NCBI RefSeq assembly: GCF_016616095.2
Contig: NZ_CP067089.2
Location: forward strand, 992,001 to 1,056,000
DNA length: 64,000 nt
Source: Breznakiella homolactica
GTDB lineage: Bacteria; Spirochaetota; Spirochaetia; Treponematales; Breznakiellaceae
Direction of reading: 5' to 3'
Shown: positions 53,732 through 62,660 of the stretch, in pieces
Layout of the letters: every line of letters begins with the position of its first letter
Numbering within the stretch: position 1 is the first letter of the stretch
Translations under genes and position numbers: made by a program
The notes under the pieces: model-generated
Databases searched by the model: none
What the model saw: the letters and a program-made list of their open reading frames with translations, nothing else
Told to the model about the DNA's origin: nothing

Positions 53732-54442
53732 TTACCGGCGCTGCTCCGCGGCCACGGGATTGCGGAGAACGCCGATTCCTTCAATCTCTATTTCCACCAC
53801 ATCCCCGGGTTTGATGGGGCTTATGCCGCTGGGTGTCCCGGTGGCGATAATGTCTCCCGCTTCCAGGGTCACGTTTCTGGATATATAGGCGATGAGGAAC
53901 GGTATAGAAAACATCATATCCGCCGTGGAGGCGGACTGCTTCAGTTCCCCGTTGATCCGGCTGGAGATGGCGAGATTCTGGGGATCGGGCATATTCTCCC
54001 GGAGCACCACCGCGGGCCCGATGGGACCGAAGGTATCGAAGGATTTCCCCCTGAACCAGCCGGAGACATCGCTTTTCTGGATATTCCGCTGGCTTACGTC
54101 GTTGAAACAGGTATACCCGAACACGTAGTCATAGGCGTCTTCTTCCCGGATATGGCGGCCCCGTTTTCCGATTATCACCGCCAGTTCCGCCTCGGGATCG
54201 GTCCGGGGTTCGGGAAAGGCGTAGGAATCAGCGATTTCCGGAAGAACGATGGGCTCCCCGGGGCCGATAAGTACGTTCGGGGTTTTCGAAAAAAGCACCG
54301 GTTCTTTGGGAATTCCCAGCTGGTTATGGTCAAAGGAAAGGCTTTCCTTGACATGCTCCCGGTAATTAAGCCCCACGGCGATTATTTTCGCCGGGGCCAC
54401 GTCCATTGTACGCTGGGTGCCGGTGATGGGAAGTGTAATCAT
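53732..54442 (-). CDS. fumarylacetoacetate hydrolase (FAH) family enzyme
   Basis: A 236-residue enzyme of the FAH superfamily (hydrolases or decarboxylases of beta-diketo acids, such as YcgM/acylpyruvase or HpcE-like). The metal site acidic residues are visible in AFPEPRTDPEAELAVIIG; also AVGLNYREHVKES, DAYDYVFGYTCFNDVSQRNI and GDIIATGTPSGISPIKPGDV. Acylpyruvase activity is the most common for compact members; the true substrate is not known. It lies 14 nt after the clpC stop on the same strand, so it may be cotranscribed with clpC. Confidence 0.85.
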   Translation of the reverse strand: MITLPITGTQRTMDVAPAKIIAVGLNYREHVKESLSFDHNQLGIPKEPVLFSKTPNVLIGPGEPIVLPEIADSYAFPEPRTDPEAELAVIIGKRGRHIREEDAYDYVFGYTCFNDVSQRNIQKSDVSGWFRGKSFDTFGPIGPAVVLRENMPDPQNLAISSRINGELKQSASTADMMFSIPFLIAYISRNVTLEAGDIIATGTPSGISPIKPGDVVEIEIEGIGVLRNPVAAEQRR

Positions 54443-54456
54443 GGCTGGTCCTTATG

Positions 54457-57102
54457 CTATTTCGTGGTATGTACTTTTCCGGAAGCCGCGGCGCGGCTTT
54501 CCAGGGAATCACTGTCCGCTGTTCCCGGGCCGTTCTCCTCCTGCCTGGGATTCGGTGCGGCCGGGGTTTTCTCCGGCTTGGCCAGGGATTTTATCACAAT
54601 CTTCCGGTTCCGGAGCTCCGCCGTAAAGGCGCTCCCCGGGGGATATGATCCTTCCAGCAGCATCATAGACAGGGGGTCTTCAAGTTCCTTCTGAATGGTC
54701 CTGCGCATGGGTCTGGCGCCGTATTTCGGGTCCCAGCCTTTTTCCGCCAGGACCCGGCGCACCGCCGGCTTGATGTCGAGGCTGTAGCCGTGTTCAGCCA
54801 GGCGGAAGGACAGCTCGCCGATCTGGAGGTCCAGGACCGCCGCGACCTGTTTTTCATCCAAGGCGTGGAAAATGATCACGTCGTCAACCCGGTTGATAAA
54901 CTCGGGATTAAAAAGCCGCCGCAGCTCGGAAAGCGCCGCGGTCTGGATTTCTTCGATCCCCATAATGCCGGACTGATCATTAAAGCCGAGCCGGGCATCC
55001 CGGGAAATCTCCCGCACCCCGGCGTTGCTGGTCATGATGATCACGGTATTCCGGAAGCTCACCGTATGGCCGAGGTTGTCCTTGAGTTCCCCTTCCTCCA
55101 AGACTTGTAGAAGCAGGTTGAACACATCCTGGTGGGCCTTTTCAATCTCATCGAAGAGTACCACCCGGTAAGGATTCCGCCGGATCCGTTCGGTAAGAAC
55201 CCCGCCTTCCTCATAGCCGACGTATCCCGGGGGAGCGCCCACCAGGCGGGAGGCGTTGTGTTTTTCCATGTAATCCGACATGTCTATGCGGACCAGGGAT
55301 TCCTCGGTTCCAAAGAGATACTCCGCCAGCCGTTTTGCCAGGAGAGTTTTACCCACGCCCGTGGGCCCGAGAAAGATAAAGGATCCCATGGGCCGTTTCG
55401 GTGAGGATATGCCGGCCCGGCTCCGCCGTATGGCCGAGGCGATCTGCCTGACCGCGGCGTCCTGGCCGATCACGGAGGCATGGAGTTCATCTTCGATTTT
55501 AAGGAGGCGCCGTGACTCCTTCTCCTCCAGGCGCATCAGGGGAATGCCGGTGATCTCCGAGACGACCCTGCGGATATCGCCGTCATCCACGGGGATAAAA
55601 TCATCCCGGGAAGCGTGGGCCCAGGCGTCCCGGACGGTTTCAACCTGCATCCTGAGGGAACGGACCCGGTCCCGGATTTCCGCCGCCCGTTCGTAATCCT
55701 GGGCGGATACAAGCTCACCCTTTTCCCGGGTAAGCAGCTCTATCTCGTATTCCAGCTCATGGATCTCCGGGGGCTGGGCGTTGTATTCCAGCTTGCGCAT
55801 GGCCCCGGCCTCATCGATGATGTCGATGACCTTGTCCGGCATAAACCGGCCGGTTACGTAGCGCTGGGCAAGCCGGGCCGCGGAGAATATGGCGTCGTCG
55901 GAGTAATGCACCCGGTGATGGCTTTCGTACCGGGCCTGGATGCCCTTGAGGATTTCAATGGTTTCGTCAAACCCGGGTTCGTCCACGAGGATGGTCTGGA
56001 AACGCCGTTCCAGGGCGGCGTCCTTTTCAAAATGCTTGCGGTATTCCGCCAGGGTTGTGGCGCCGATACACTGGATATCCCCCCTGGACAGGGCGGGTTT
56101 AAGCATGTTCGACGCGTCTATGGTTCCTTCGGCGCCGCCGGCGCCGATTATTGTATGGATTTCGTCGATGAACAGGATTACGTTCCCGGCCTGGCTGATT
56201 TCCTTCATTATTTTTTTGAGCCGTTCCTCGAATTCCCCCCGGTATTTGGTGCCCGCCACCACGGATCCGATATCCAGGGAAAGTATCCGTTTACCCGCCA
56301 GCGCGTCGGGGACATCGTCCCCCGCGAGAAGAATCGCCAGTCCTTCCACAATGGCTGTTTTACCGACTCCGGGCTCGCCGATGAGAATCGGGTTGTTTTT
56401 TGTCCTCCGGGCCAGGATCCGGACCGCCCGCTGGATTTCCCGCTTCCGCCCGATAACGGGGTCCGTGCTGCCGGTCCTCGCCATGGCGGTCAAATCCCGG
56501 GAATATTCATCCAGGGTCGGCGTATTGGCCTGGTACTGAGTCCCCCGCGCCCGGCCGGAGGAGGAGCTTTTTTTGTCTTCCTCCCCGCCTTCCTGCCGGC
56601 TGAGGAAATGGGACTGGTATTCCTCAAACGAATAGTATTCGCTTTCGTTGGGGAACGACGAATGATGGTTGAAGGTGGTCTGGATAATAACCCGGAGCAT
56701 GTCCGTATCAATGGCGCGCTGGTTCAGGTAGACCTGGACCGGCGAATCCTGCTCCCGGAGGGCCGCGAAAAGCAGGTGCTCCGTGCCGATATAGTCGTTT
56801 CCGATGGCCCGGGCCTCTTCCGCGGCGTTTTCCAGGAGGTTCCGGGTGCGTTTTGAGGGAGGCACATCCCCGAAAATAAGCGCCCCCGACATGCGGGGGA
56901 TTTCCTTTTCGATGGTGTGGCGGAATTCCACCAGATCTATCCGGAGGAACATCAGGGCCTTGCAGGCGGTCCCCGCGCCTTCCTTAAGGAGCGAAATTAT
57001 TATATGTTCAGGAAGGAGCTGGTCGGAATTGAATCTCCGGGCCTCTTCCTGGGCATCAACGGTCAAAATCCGCTGGGCCCGCTGTGTCAAGCCTTTAAAC
57101 AA
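54457..57102 (-). CDS. clpC: ClpC-type Clp protease ATPase
   Basis: An 881-residue Hsp100 unfoldase feeding ClpP. N-terminal repeats (about 1-145), AAA1 with GEPGVGKTAIVEGLAIL and VILFIDEIHTIIGAGG, a UVR-type middle segment (AAEIRDRVRSLRMQVE), AAA2 with [20 protein letters not shown] and VVLFDEIEKAH. The C-terminal D2 small domain is followed by a disordered tail of ~40 residues. The start is TTG 57102, with GGGAGGG at a usable distance. A short ORF ends over this start. An extended -10 lies at 57195. Confidence 0.93.
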   Translation of the reverse strand: MFKGLTQRAQRILTVDAQEEARRFNSDQLLPEHIIISLLKEGAGTACKALMFLRIDLVEFRHTIEKEIPRMSGALIFGDVPPSKRTRNLLENAAEEARAIGNDYIGTEHLLFAALREQDSPVQVYLNQRAIDTDMLRVIIQTTFNHHSSFPNESEYYSFEEYQSHFLSRQEGGEEDKKSSSSGRARGTQYQANTPTLDEYSRDLTAMARTGSTDPVIGRKREIQRAVRILARRTKNNPILIGEPGVGKTAIVEGLAILLAGDDVPDALAGKRILSLDIGSVVAGTKYRGEFEERLKKIMKEISQAGNVILFIDEIHTIIGAGGAEGTIDASNMLKPALSRGDIQCIGATTLAEYRKHFEKDAALERRFQTILVDEPGFDETIEILKGIQARYESHHRVHYSDDAIFSAARLAQRYVTGRFMPDKVIDIIDEAGAMRKLEYNAQPPEIHELEYEIELLTREKGELVSAQDYERAAEIRDRVRSLRMQVETVRDAWAHASRDDFIPVDDGDIRRVVSEITGIPLMRLEEKESRRLLKIEDELHASVIGQDAAVRQIASAIRRSRAGISSPKRPMGSFIFLGPTGVGKTLLAKRLAEYLFGTEESLVRIDMSDYMEKHNASRLVGAPPGYVGYEEGGVLTERIRRNPYRVVLFDEIEKAHQDVFNLLLQVLEEGELKDNLGHTVSFRNTVIIMTSNAGVREISRDARLGFNDQSGIMGIEEIQTAALSELRRLFNPEFINRVDDVIIFHALDEKQVAAVLDLQIGELSFRLAEHGYSLDIKPAVRRVLAEKGWDPKYGARPMRRTIQKELEDPLSMMLLEGSYPPGSAFTAELRNRKIVIKSLAKPEKTPAAPNPRQEENGPGTADSDSLESRAAASGKVHTTK

Positions 57103-57148
57103 ACTGGGGCCCTCCCGTCACGGCAGATACAGAAATCTTCTGGTTCAT
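57095..57148 (-). CDS. 17-codon upstream ORF overlapping the clpC start
   Basis: ATG 57148 opens a 17-residue frame (MNQKISVSAVTGGPQFV) whose stop lies 5 nt inside clpC, beyond its TTG start at 57102, and which contains the clpC ribosome site. GGAAG precedes the ATG. It could couple or tune clpC translation. The arrangement is seen; the function is inferred and the peptide itself may have none. Confidence 0.4.
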   Translation of the reverse strand: MNQKISVSAVTGGPQFV

Positions 57149-57194
57149 TAAACTTCCTGTATAAACGTAATGCGAAACACACGCCAATACAAGA

Positions 57195-57200
57195 ATTATA
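57195..57200 (-). promoter_or_regulatory. extended -10 of clpC
   Basis: On the minus strand TGGTATAAT (TGnTATAAT) with a perfect -10 at 57195-57200, about 45 nt upstream of the short ORF. No clear -35, as expected for an extended -10. Confidence 0.5.
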
Positions 57201-57208
57201 CCACAAAA

Positions 57209-58474
57209 TTAGTATTTCCGCAGTAATTCCACCGGAGGAATTTTACCCGCCCGCCGGGCGGGAAGCCATGACGCGGCCACGGAACAGACCACCGTAAAGA
57301 TCCCGATGGCCGTTATGGCCGACCAGTCCACAATAATGGGTATCTGCTCCAGGTAATAGCCGGGGTCGAGGATCTTAACATCGGTTCCGCTGAACAGCCG
57401 GGAAAAGAAGCTCAGCACCGACTCCAGGCCGTGGACTATGGGGTTTATGAACGATCCTATGACGAGGCCCAGGGAAAGACCGATCGCCGCGCCGATTATA
57501 CCGGTTAAAAGGGCTCCCCAGATAAAAATCCTGGTGGTACCCCGGGGGCTGGCGCCGAAGGCCTTCAGCACCGCGATATCCCGGCGCCGTTCGATGGCGA
57601 GCATGGCGGTGGCGGAGGATACATTTACCGCCGCGATGACGACAATCAGGGCCATGATAAGCAGAAGGATCTGCCGGGTGGATTCATAGGAACTGTACTG
57701 GGAACGCTGGAGCTCCTTCCAGGTGTATACCGTATATCCCGGCCCCAGGGCCCTGAGGATACGGTGGGAAAAAAGATCCGCCGAATCGTAGGGGTCGTCT
57801 ATTTTCACCATAAGGTAGGAATACGACAGTTCCTCCGCCAGAAGGCGTTTTCCCATGGCATAGGTCATGATACACCAGAGGGAATCCAGTTCCCGGTAGC
57901 CCGAAGAAACGACGCCCTTAACCGTAAAGGGGGTGAGCCGCGGTATGTTGCGGCCGTCGGCGCTGACACGGATGGTCATAAGCCGCACCGTATCCCCCAC
58001 GGAGACCCCCAGCTGGGCCGCGAGATCCTCCCCCAGGAGCACTTCCCGGTCCGATTCAAGCTCCGCGCTGCCGGCGGGAACCGTCAGAAACCGTTCCCCG
58101 CCCCCCTCAAGCCAGAAGGAAGGTTCCACCGCCCGGATATTGGCGCCGGTTTTGCCGTTCGCGCCGACCAGCACCCCCAGCCCCTGGCGTTCCGCCCAGG
58201 CGCCGCGCACCCCCTCCATGGACACGATGGTATCGGCGGCGTTTTCGATTTCCAGGGGATTTCTGAAATTGTATACCTGCATGTGTCCGGTTCCCAGTTC
58301 GAGATACCGGTCCGTGATTCCCCGGATCATGCCGTCCGCCACAATGAGGGTTACCACAATCGGTATGAGGCTTACGGCGATTCCCGCTACGGCGCCCCTG
58401 AGGTACCGCCCGCCCTCATGGGCCCTCCCGAGAAGATACCGGAGGGCGATAAAAAAGCCCGCTCCCCTTTTCAA
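57209..58474 (-). CDS. lolE: LolE/LolC-type lipoprotein-releasing permease
   Basis: A 421-residue FtsX-family permease. N-terminal helix (GAVAGIAVSLIPIVVTLIVA), a periplasmic domain of ~220 residues, then three C-terminal helices (ILLLIMALIVVIAAVNVSSA, FIWGALLTGIIGAAIGLSLG, AITAIGIFTVVCSVAASWLP). With the ATPase and second permease upstream it forms a LolCDE complex that releases lipoproteins from the inner membrane. It overlaps the ATPase stop by ATGA-type overlap (58471-58474). C and E are not distinguishable here. Confidence 0.88.
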   Translation of the reverse strand: MKRGAGFFIALRYLLGRAHEGGRYLRGAVAGIAVSLIPIVVTLIVADGMIRGITDRYLELGTGHMQVYNFRNPLEIENAADTIVSMEGVRGAWAERQGLGVLVGANGKTGANIRAVEPSFWLEGGGERFLTVPAGSAELESDREVLLGEDLAAQLGVSVGDTVRLMTIRVSADGRNIPRLTPFTVKGVVSSGYRELDSLWCIMTYAMGKRLLAEELSYSYLMVKIDDPYDSADLFSHRILRALGPGYTVYTWKELQRSQYSSYESTRQILLLIMALIVVIAAVNVSSATAMLAIERRRDIAVLKAFGASPRGTTRIFIWGALLTGIIGAAIGLSLGLVIGSFINPIVHGLESVLSFFSRLFSGTDVKILDPGYYLEQIPIIVDWSAITAIGIFTVVCSVAASWLPARRAGKIPPVELLRKY

Positions 58475-59217
58475 AGGGAATCCTCCGGCTGGGAACGGAA
58501 CCGGCCGGCTTCAAGAACGTACCGGATCTCCGCCCGGGAAGCTACCGCCTCATCATGGGTAACCACCACAAGGGTTTTTCCCCATTTCTCGGTCAGGGAA
58601 TACAGGAGTTCCGCCACCAGGCCGCTGTTCCCCGGATCGAGGTTCCCCGTGGGCTCATCCGCCAGAACGAGATCGGGATCGTTGATGATGGACCGGGCGA
58701 CGGCGACCCGCTGGCGTTCCCCGCCGGAAAGCTGAGACGGGTAATGGTGGCTTCTGCTGTCCAGCCCCACATCATCCAGGAGCACCCGGGCTTTTTCCAG
58801 GGCCGCTTTTTTGGGAATTCCCGCGATGTACGCCGGAAGCATCACGTTCTCCAGGGCGGTAAAATCCTTCAGCAGATAATGGAACTGGAAAATAAACCCC
58901 ACCTGCCGGCTCCGGTAGGACGTGAGGGCGGTTTCCGAAAGGCCGAACAGTTCGATAGCCGTTTCCTTGGAGCTGCCCCGGGCGGCCTTGGGGGACGATA
59001 TCCGGACGGAGCCGGAATCGCAGGTATCCAGGCCGCCGAGTATGTTCAGGAGGGTGCTCTTGCCGCTCCCGCTCTGTCCGGTAACCGCCGCGGAACTTCC
59101 CCGGGATACGGTAAAACTGATTCCCTTTAGGATTTCCAGTATTTCCGTACCCGACGCATAAGTCTTTACCACATTTTCAGCCTGAATTATCGGATCAGGT
59201 CCAGTCTGCTCACTCAT
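58471..59217 (-). CDS. lolD: LolD-type ABC transporter ATPase
   Basis: A 248-residue ABC ATPase powering lipoprotein release. Walker A VTGQSGSGKSTLLNILGG, signature LSGGERQRVAVARSI and Walker B DPDLVLADEPTG. ATG 59217 is chosen because the fold starts immediately after (IIQAENVVKTYASGTEILEI) and it overlaps the upstream permease by 8 nt; the ORF extension to 59322 has no signal. Gene order permease-ATPase-permease matches lolC-lolD-lolE. Confidence 0.92.
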   Translation of the reverse strand: MSEQTGPDPIIQAENVVKTYASGTEILEILKGISFTVSRGSSAAVTGQSGSGKSTLLNILGGLDTCDSGSVRISSPKAARGSSKETAIELFGLSETALTSYRSRQVGFIFQFHYLLKDFTALENVMLPAYIAGIPKKAALEKARVLLDDVGLDSRSHHYPSQLSGGERQRVAVARSIINDPDLVLADEPTGNLDPGNSGLVAELLYSLTEKWGKTLVVVTHDEAVASRAEIRYVLEAGRFRSQPEDSL

Positions 59218-60526
59218 ACCGAAGAACCTCCGCGGGCCTGATACGGGTGACCCTCCCGGATGCCAGCCAGGCGGCAACAGTGGCGGATAAAATTCCGAAT
59301 GCACATATAATACACACCTCATAGGGAATAACCCGGCTGGGTATTTCTTTTATATAAAACACCGCCGGAGAAAAGATTGAAAAATCCTCTCCCCCGATTC
59401 CGAAACCTCCGGTAAAGGGAGCGGCAATAACGTTCAGGAGATGAATAATACTGTTTACGATGTTTTCCAGGAAGCTGAAAAAGGGACCGATGTTGAAGGC
59501 AACCAGCAGGCCCAGCGCCATTCCGGACAGAGCGCCCACGGTTCCGATGATCAGACCGTCGCAGGCAAAAACCATACGGACCGCCCGTTCGCTGGCACCC
59601 ACCGCCCGGAGGAGTCCGATTTCCTCCCGGCGCTCCAGCACGGACCGCCGCTGGGACTGGTAAATGTTGAGCCCCACCACAATAAAGATGAGTCCCACCA
59701 GAACGAACATAAGCAGCTTCTCGGTCCTGAGGGCCCCGAAAAAAGCCCGGTTGTATTCCCGCCAGGAGCTGACTTTTGTCCCCTCCGGAAGGTTCAGGCG
59801 CTGCACCATTCCCAGGACCCGGTCGTCCTGCCAGCGGTTGTGGAGCTTGATCCCCAGGGAAAGGCCCGTCACGGTGCCCTGGAGCGCCGCGGCTTCGTCA
59901 ATATTGATAAACCCCCAGCCCAGGTCGTATTCATAAAACCCGGACCTGAAAATGCCGGTAATTGTAAACAGGGAATTTCCCGCTTCGGCGTCTTCCGCGG
60001 TCAGCCCGGAAACCGACATGAGGTGGATCTCATCCCCCAGGCGGACTCCCAGGCGCCGGGCGAGTTCGGCGCCGATCAGCACGGAGTTTTCCTTGGTAAG
60101 GTCAAAGGAACCGGACTCAAAAATCAGTTTTTCAGCCATGCCCCGGTCCAGGTCCAGGGCGTCCGGAGGAAGTCCCCGGATCACCGACACCTGGGGGTTT
60201 CCCCGGTCGCCCCTGATCAGGCCCTGGATTTCCCGGAAAGGTACGGCGGAACGGACGGGACCCAAGCCGCGGATTTCCGCAAGCAGCGGGCCGCTGTCTC
60301 CGGTATCGGGAATGCCGTCGGCGCGCACATGGTAGGATGAGATTTCGAGAATACTCTCAATAAACCCCAGCTGAAATCCGTTCATCACCGCCAGGATTAC
60401 GATCAGGGCCAGTACGCCGACACCGATACCCAGCACCGCCAGCACCGAGGACGGGGAGGTTTTATCCCGTCTTCTTCCGGATATGTACCGGGTCGCGGTA
60501 AATCCTATCCATGCCCGGTTTCCCAT
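59210..60526 (-). CDS. lolC: LolC/LolE-type lipoprotein-releasing permease (first copy)
   Basis: A 438-residue FtsX-family permease. One N-terminal helix (VLAVLGIGVGVLALIVILAV), a large periplasmic domain, and three C-terminal helices (LLMFVLVGLIFIVVGLNIYQ, MVFACDGLIIGTVGALSGMA, ICAFGILSATVAAWLASGRV). Start ATG 60526 with GGGAGGG upstream gives the conserved MGNRAWIGFTATRYISG; it overlaps the preceding stop as TGATG, showing coupling with the upstream exported protein. A longer ORF start at 60583 is not supported. Confidence 0.9.
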   Translation of the reverse strand: MGNRAWIGFTATRYISGRRRDKTSPSSVLAVLGIGVGVLALIVILAVMNGFQLGFIESILEISSYHVRADGIPDTGDSGPLLAEIRGLGPVRSAVPFREIQGLIRGDRGNPQVSVIRGLPPDALDLDRGMAEKLIFESGSFDLTKENSVLIGAELARRLGVRLGDEIHLMSVSGLTAEDAEAGNSLFTITGIFRSGFYEYDLGWGFINIDEAAALQGTVTGLSLGIKLHNRWQDDRVLGMVQRLNLPEGTKVSSWREYNRAFFGALRTEKLLMFVLVGLIFIVVGLNIYQSQRRSVLERREEIGLLRAVGASERAVRMVFACDGLIIGTVGALSGMALGLLVAFNIGPFFSFLENIVNSIIHLLNVIAAPFTGGFGIGGEDFSIFSPAVFYIKEIPSRVIPYEVCIICAFGILSATVAAWLASGRVTRIRPAEVLRYE

Positions 60527-61653
60527 CAGTTTTCCCTCCCCGGCCGGATCTGCTCTTCGGAAATCTTTCTGCCCCCTTCCCACAGGGCACGGAGCACCAC
60601 GGTACCGTTTATGTACAACTCTTCCACTTCCTGATCTCCCTGTTTTCTGACAGTCCGTTCCAGTACACCGTTCCGGTAATCCTGTTCCAGGATACGGTCT
60701 CCGCTGCTGTCATAGGTATACTCAACCCGCCGTTCTTCGGAACCGCCGGTCCAGACCACCGATTCCAGGCGGTCGCCGGACCAGGTGTTCTGGATTTCTC
60801 CGATGGTATTGCCGTCCTCATCTTCCCGGGTTTCCCGGAGAACCCGGCCCCGGTCATCGGTGGTATATAATACCCTATTTCCGGGATTTAATAAAACATC
60901 CCCCAGAAAATCCGAGCTTACCGGAGAAACAGGATCCACGAATACCCGCTCCCTGCCGCCGGCCGGAGCGAGGCTCGGAAATTCAATTACATCCGGCGGA
61001 ACGGGGGGGTCCCCTGTCTCGTATATCCGTTCCACGGACCGCAGCGAAGCGGCGCGGGTGTACTGGTACCGGTCGGTCCACAGCTTTTCCTCGGGACCGA
61101 GCACCGCCGCGGCCGGCGGCGATTCCGGAACATCCGGGCCGGGTTCAGCCGGTTCTCCGCCGCCATCCGGTCCGGCCGGGACCGGATGGCGGCGGGATGT
61201 TTCCGCCTGGATAAGAACACCGTTCCGGTAGGAATACCGCGTAATAAGAACCGATTGGTCGGATCCGTACTGGTACTCTTCGGTAAGATTCCCGAAGTCG
61301 TTGTAAAGCTCAATGAAACCCGCGGTATTGTCATCGAAAGCCGCCGCCGCGAGGGTTGCGCCCCGGGGCGTTTTCAGAACCCAGCGCTGCCTCGCGGGAT
61401 CGCCCTTCTCATACAGGGTATGGAGTTCCGCGAAAAAAGGGCCCTGAACGGCCGTCCGCAGGCGTTCGGGTATTTCCCCGGCGGAAACGGTTTTAACCGA
61501 CAGGACGTAGTCTTCCCTGAGGCCAAGTCGGGAAAAAACCGGCTCCAATGCCATTCCCGCCGCGTTTGACCGGTACCAGTCCTCTCCAAAGGACCAGGAA
61601 GAAATCAGGAGTACCGCTGCCAGGCAGAGAAGTCCCCGGTTATTGTTCGGCAC
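60526..61653 (-). CDS. exported YD/MORN-like repeat protein, unknown function
   Basis: A 375-residue protein with a signal peptide (LLCLAAVLLISSWSFGEDW). The rest has several strand-turn repeats of the YD/MORN-variant type (LITRYSYRNGVLIQAETSRR, VLYTTDDRGRVLRETREDED, RRVEYTYDSSGDRILEQDYR, NGVLERTVRKQGDQ). A Pro/Gly-rich insert lies in the middle. It overlaps ftsY by 14 nt and the permease by TGATG, so it is expressed with the Lol genes. A partnership with lipoprotein export is inferred from context; the protein family is not named. Confidence 0.75.
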   Translation of the reverse strand: MPNNNRGLLCLAAVLLISSWSFGEDWYRSNAAGMALEPVFSRLGLREDYVLSVKTVSAGEIPERLRTAVQGPFFAELHTLYEKGDPARQRWVLKTPRGATLAAAAFDDNTAGFIELYNDFGNLTEEYQYGSDQSVLITRYSYRNGVLIQAETSRRHPVPAGPDGGGEPAEPGPDVPESPPAAAVLGPEEKLWTDRYQYTRAASLRSVERIYETGDPPVPPDVIEFPSLAPAGGRERVFVDPVSPVSSDFLGDVLLNPGNRVLYTTDDRGRVLRETREDEDGNTIGEIQNTWSGDRLESVVWTGGSEERRVEYTYDSSGDRILEQDYRNGVLERTVRKQGDQEVEELYINGTVVLRALWEGGRKISEEQIRPGREN

Positions 61654-62524
61654 CCAGAAATTCCCTTACATACCGATGGGGATCAAAGGGAGCGATATTT
61701 TCGTACTGCTCACCGTCGCAGACAAAAAGCACCGGAAGCCGCAGATCCGCCGACAGGGAAAAGGCGATTCCCCCTCTGGCGCTGGAATCGTATTTTGTCA
61801 GAATCACCCCGTCCAGGGAAACCGCTTCATGGAATATTTCCGCCTGGGCGAGCGCGTTCCTGCCGGTGGTGGCATCCAGGACAAGCCATTTCAGATACCG
61901 GGAATTCCCGGACTTGGATTCAACGATCCGGTCTATTTTTTTGAGCTCCTCCACCAGGGCGCTTTTAGTATGCATCCGCCCGGCGGTGTCCGCGATGATA
62001 AGATCCCCGGCTCCGGATACTGCCGCTTCCAGGGCGTCGTACACCACCGCCGCGGGATCACCGCCGTGTTTGTGGGCCACCACCCTGACACCAAGGCGTT
62101 CGCCGTGGATTTTGAGCTGGTCAATCGCCGCGGCCCGGAAGGTATCCGCCGCAGCGAGCAGCGGACGGCGGCCCGCCGAGGAACGGTACAAATTCGCCAG
62201 TTTCGCGGCGGAAGTTGTCTTGCCCACTCCGTTGACGCCCAGCAGAAGGATAACGCCGAGTTCATTGGAGCCGAACACGGGAGGATCTTTTTTTATCAGC
62301 ATTCCCTTCAGCAGATCCGCCAGAGCCTCCCGGATTTTATCACGGTCGGTTATTTTGTTTTTCCGGCAGATATCCTGCAGGGCATCCACGGTTTTAAAAG
62401 CCTCCGCGGCCCCAAAATCGCCTTCCACCAGAAGATCGGCAAGATCCTCAAAAAGCTCCTCCGACGCAGCGCTCTTTATTCCGAATAGGTTCCGTATTCT
62501 GTCCGCAAACCGCATAGTTCCCAT
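61640..62524 (-). CDS. ftsY: FtsY, signal recognition particle receptor
   Basis: The receptor that brings SRP-ribosome complexes to the translocon. A 294-residue NG-only form with hardly any acidic A domain. G1 LLLGVNGVGKTTSAAKLANL, G2/G3 LAAADTFRAAAIDQLKIHGE and DLIIADTAGRMHTKSALVEE. G4 and neighbours differ slightly from the usual: TKYDSSARGG in place of TKLDGTAKGG, and VCDGEQYENIAPFD in place of the GxGE form. ATG 62524 has GAGG at 7 nt. Preceded by a leader with two stem-loops. Confidence 0.93.
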   Translation of the reverse strand: MGTMRFADRIRNLFGIKSAASEELFEDLADLLVEGDFGAAEAFKTVDALQDICRKNKITDRDKIREALADLLKGMLIKKDPPVFGSNELGVILLLGVNGVGKTTSAAKLANLYRSSAGRRPLLAAADTFRAAAIDQLKIHGERLGVRVVAHKHGGDPAAVVYDALEAAVSGAGDLIIADTAGRMHTKSALVEELKKIDRIVESKSGNSRYLKWLVLDATTGRNALAQAEIFHEAVSLDGVILTKYDSSARGGIAFSLSADLRLPVLFVCDGEQYENIAPFDPHRYVREFLGAEQ

Positions 62525-62547
62525 AACTAAACCTCAAGTTATTTGCG

Positions 62548-62623
62548 GTGATTTCAAAATATCACATTTTGAAATCACTTCCCTGGATGTAGTGCAGAAA
62601 ACGTATGTATCACGCTTTCTGCA
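62548..62623 (-). repeat. two stem-loops in the ftsY leader
   Basis: A perfect 13-bp hairpin GTGATTTCAAAAT/ATTTTGAAATCAC with a 5-nt loop (62548-62578) and TGCAGAAA/TTTCTGCA (62593-62600, 62616-62623). Neither has a T-tract downstream on the minus strand, so they look like leader elements rather than terminators. Confidence 0.5.
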
Positions 62624-62657
62624 AAAACAATTTCAAACCCAGCCGGGTGTTGAAATT
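62624..62657 (-). terminator. terminator of the PEGA-domain gene
   Basis: On the minus strand AATTTCAACACCC pairs with GGGTTTGAAATT around a GGCT loop (62629-62640, 62645-62657) and is followed by a T-rich tract (62624-62628), 4 nt after the stop codon of the upstream gene. Confidence 0.7.
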
Positions 62658-62660
62658 AGT

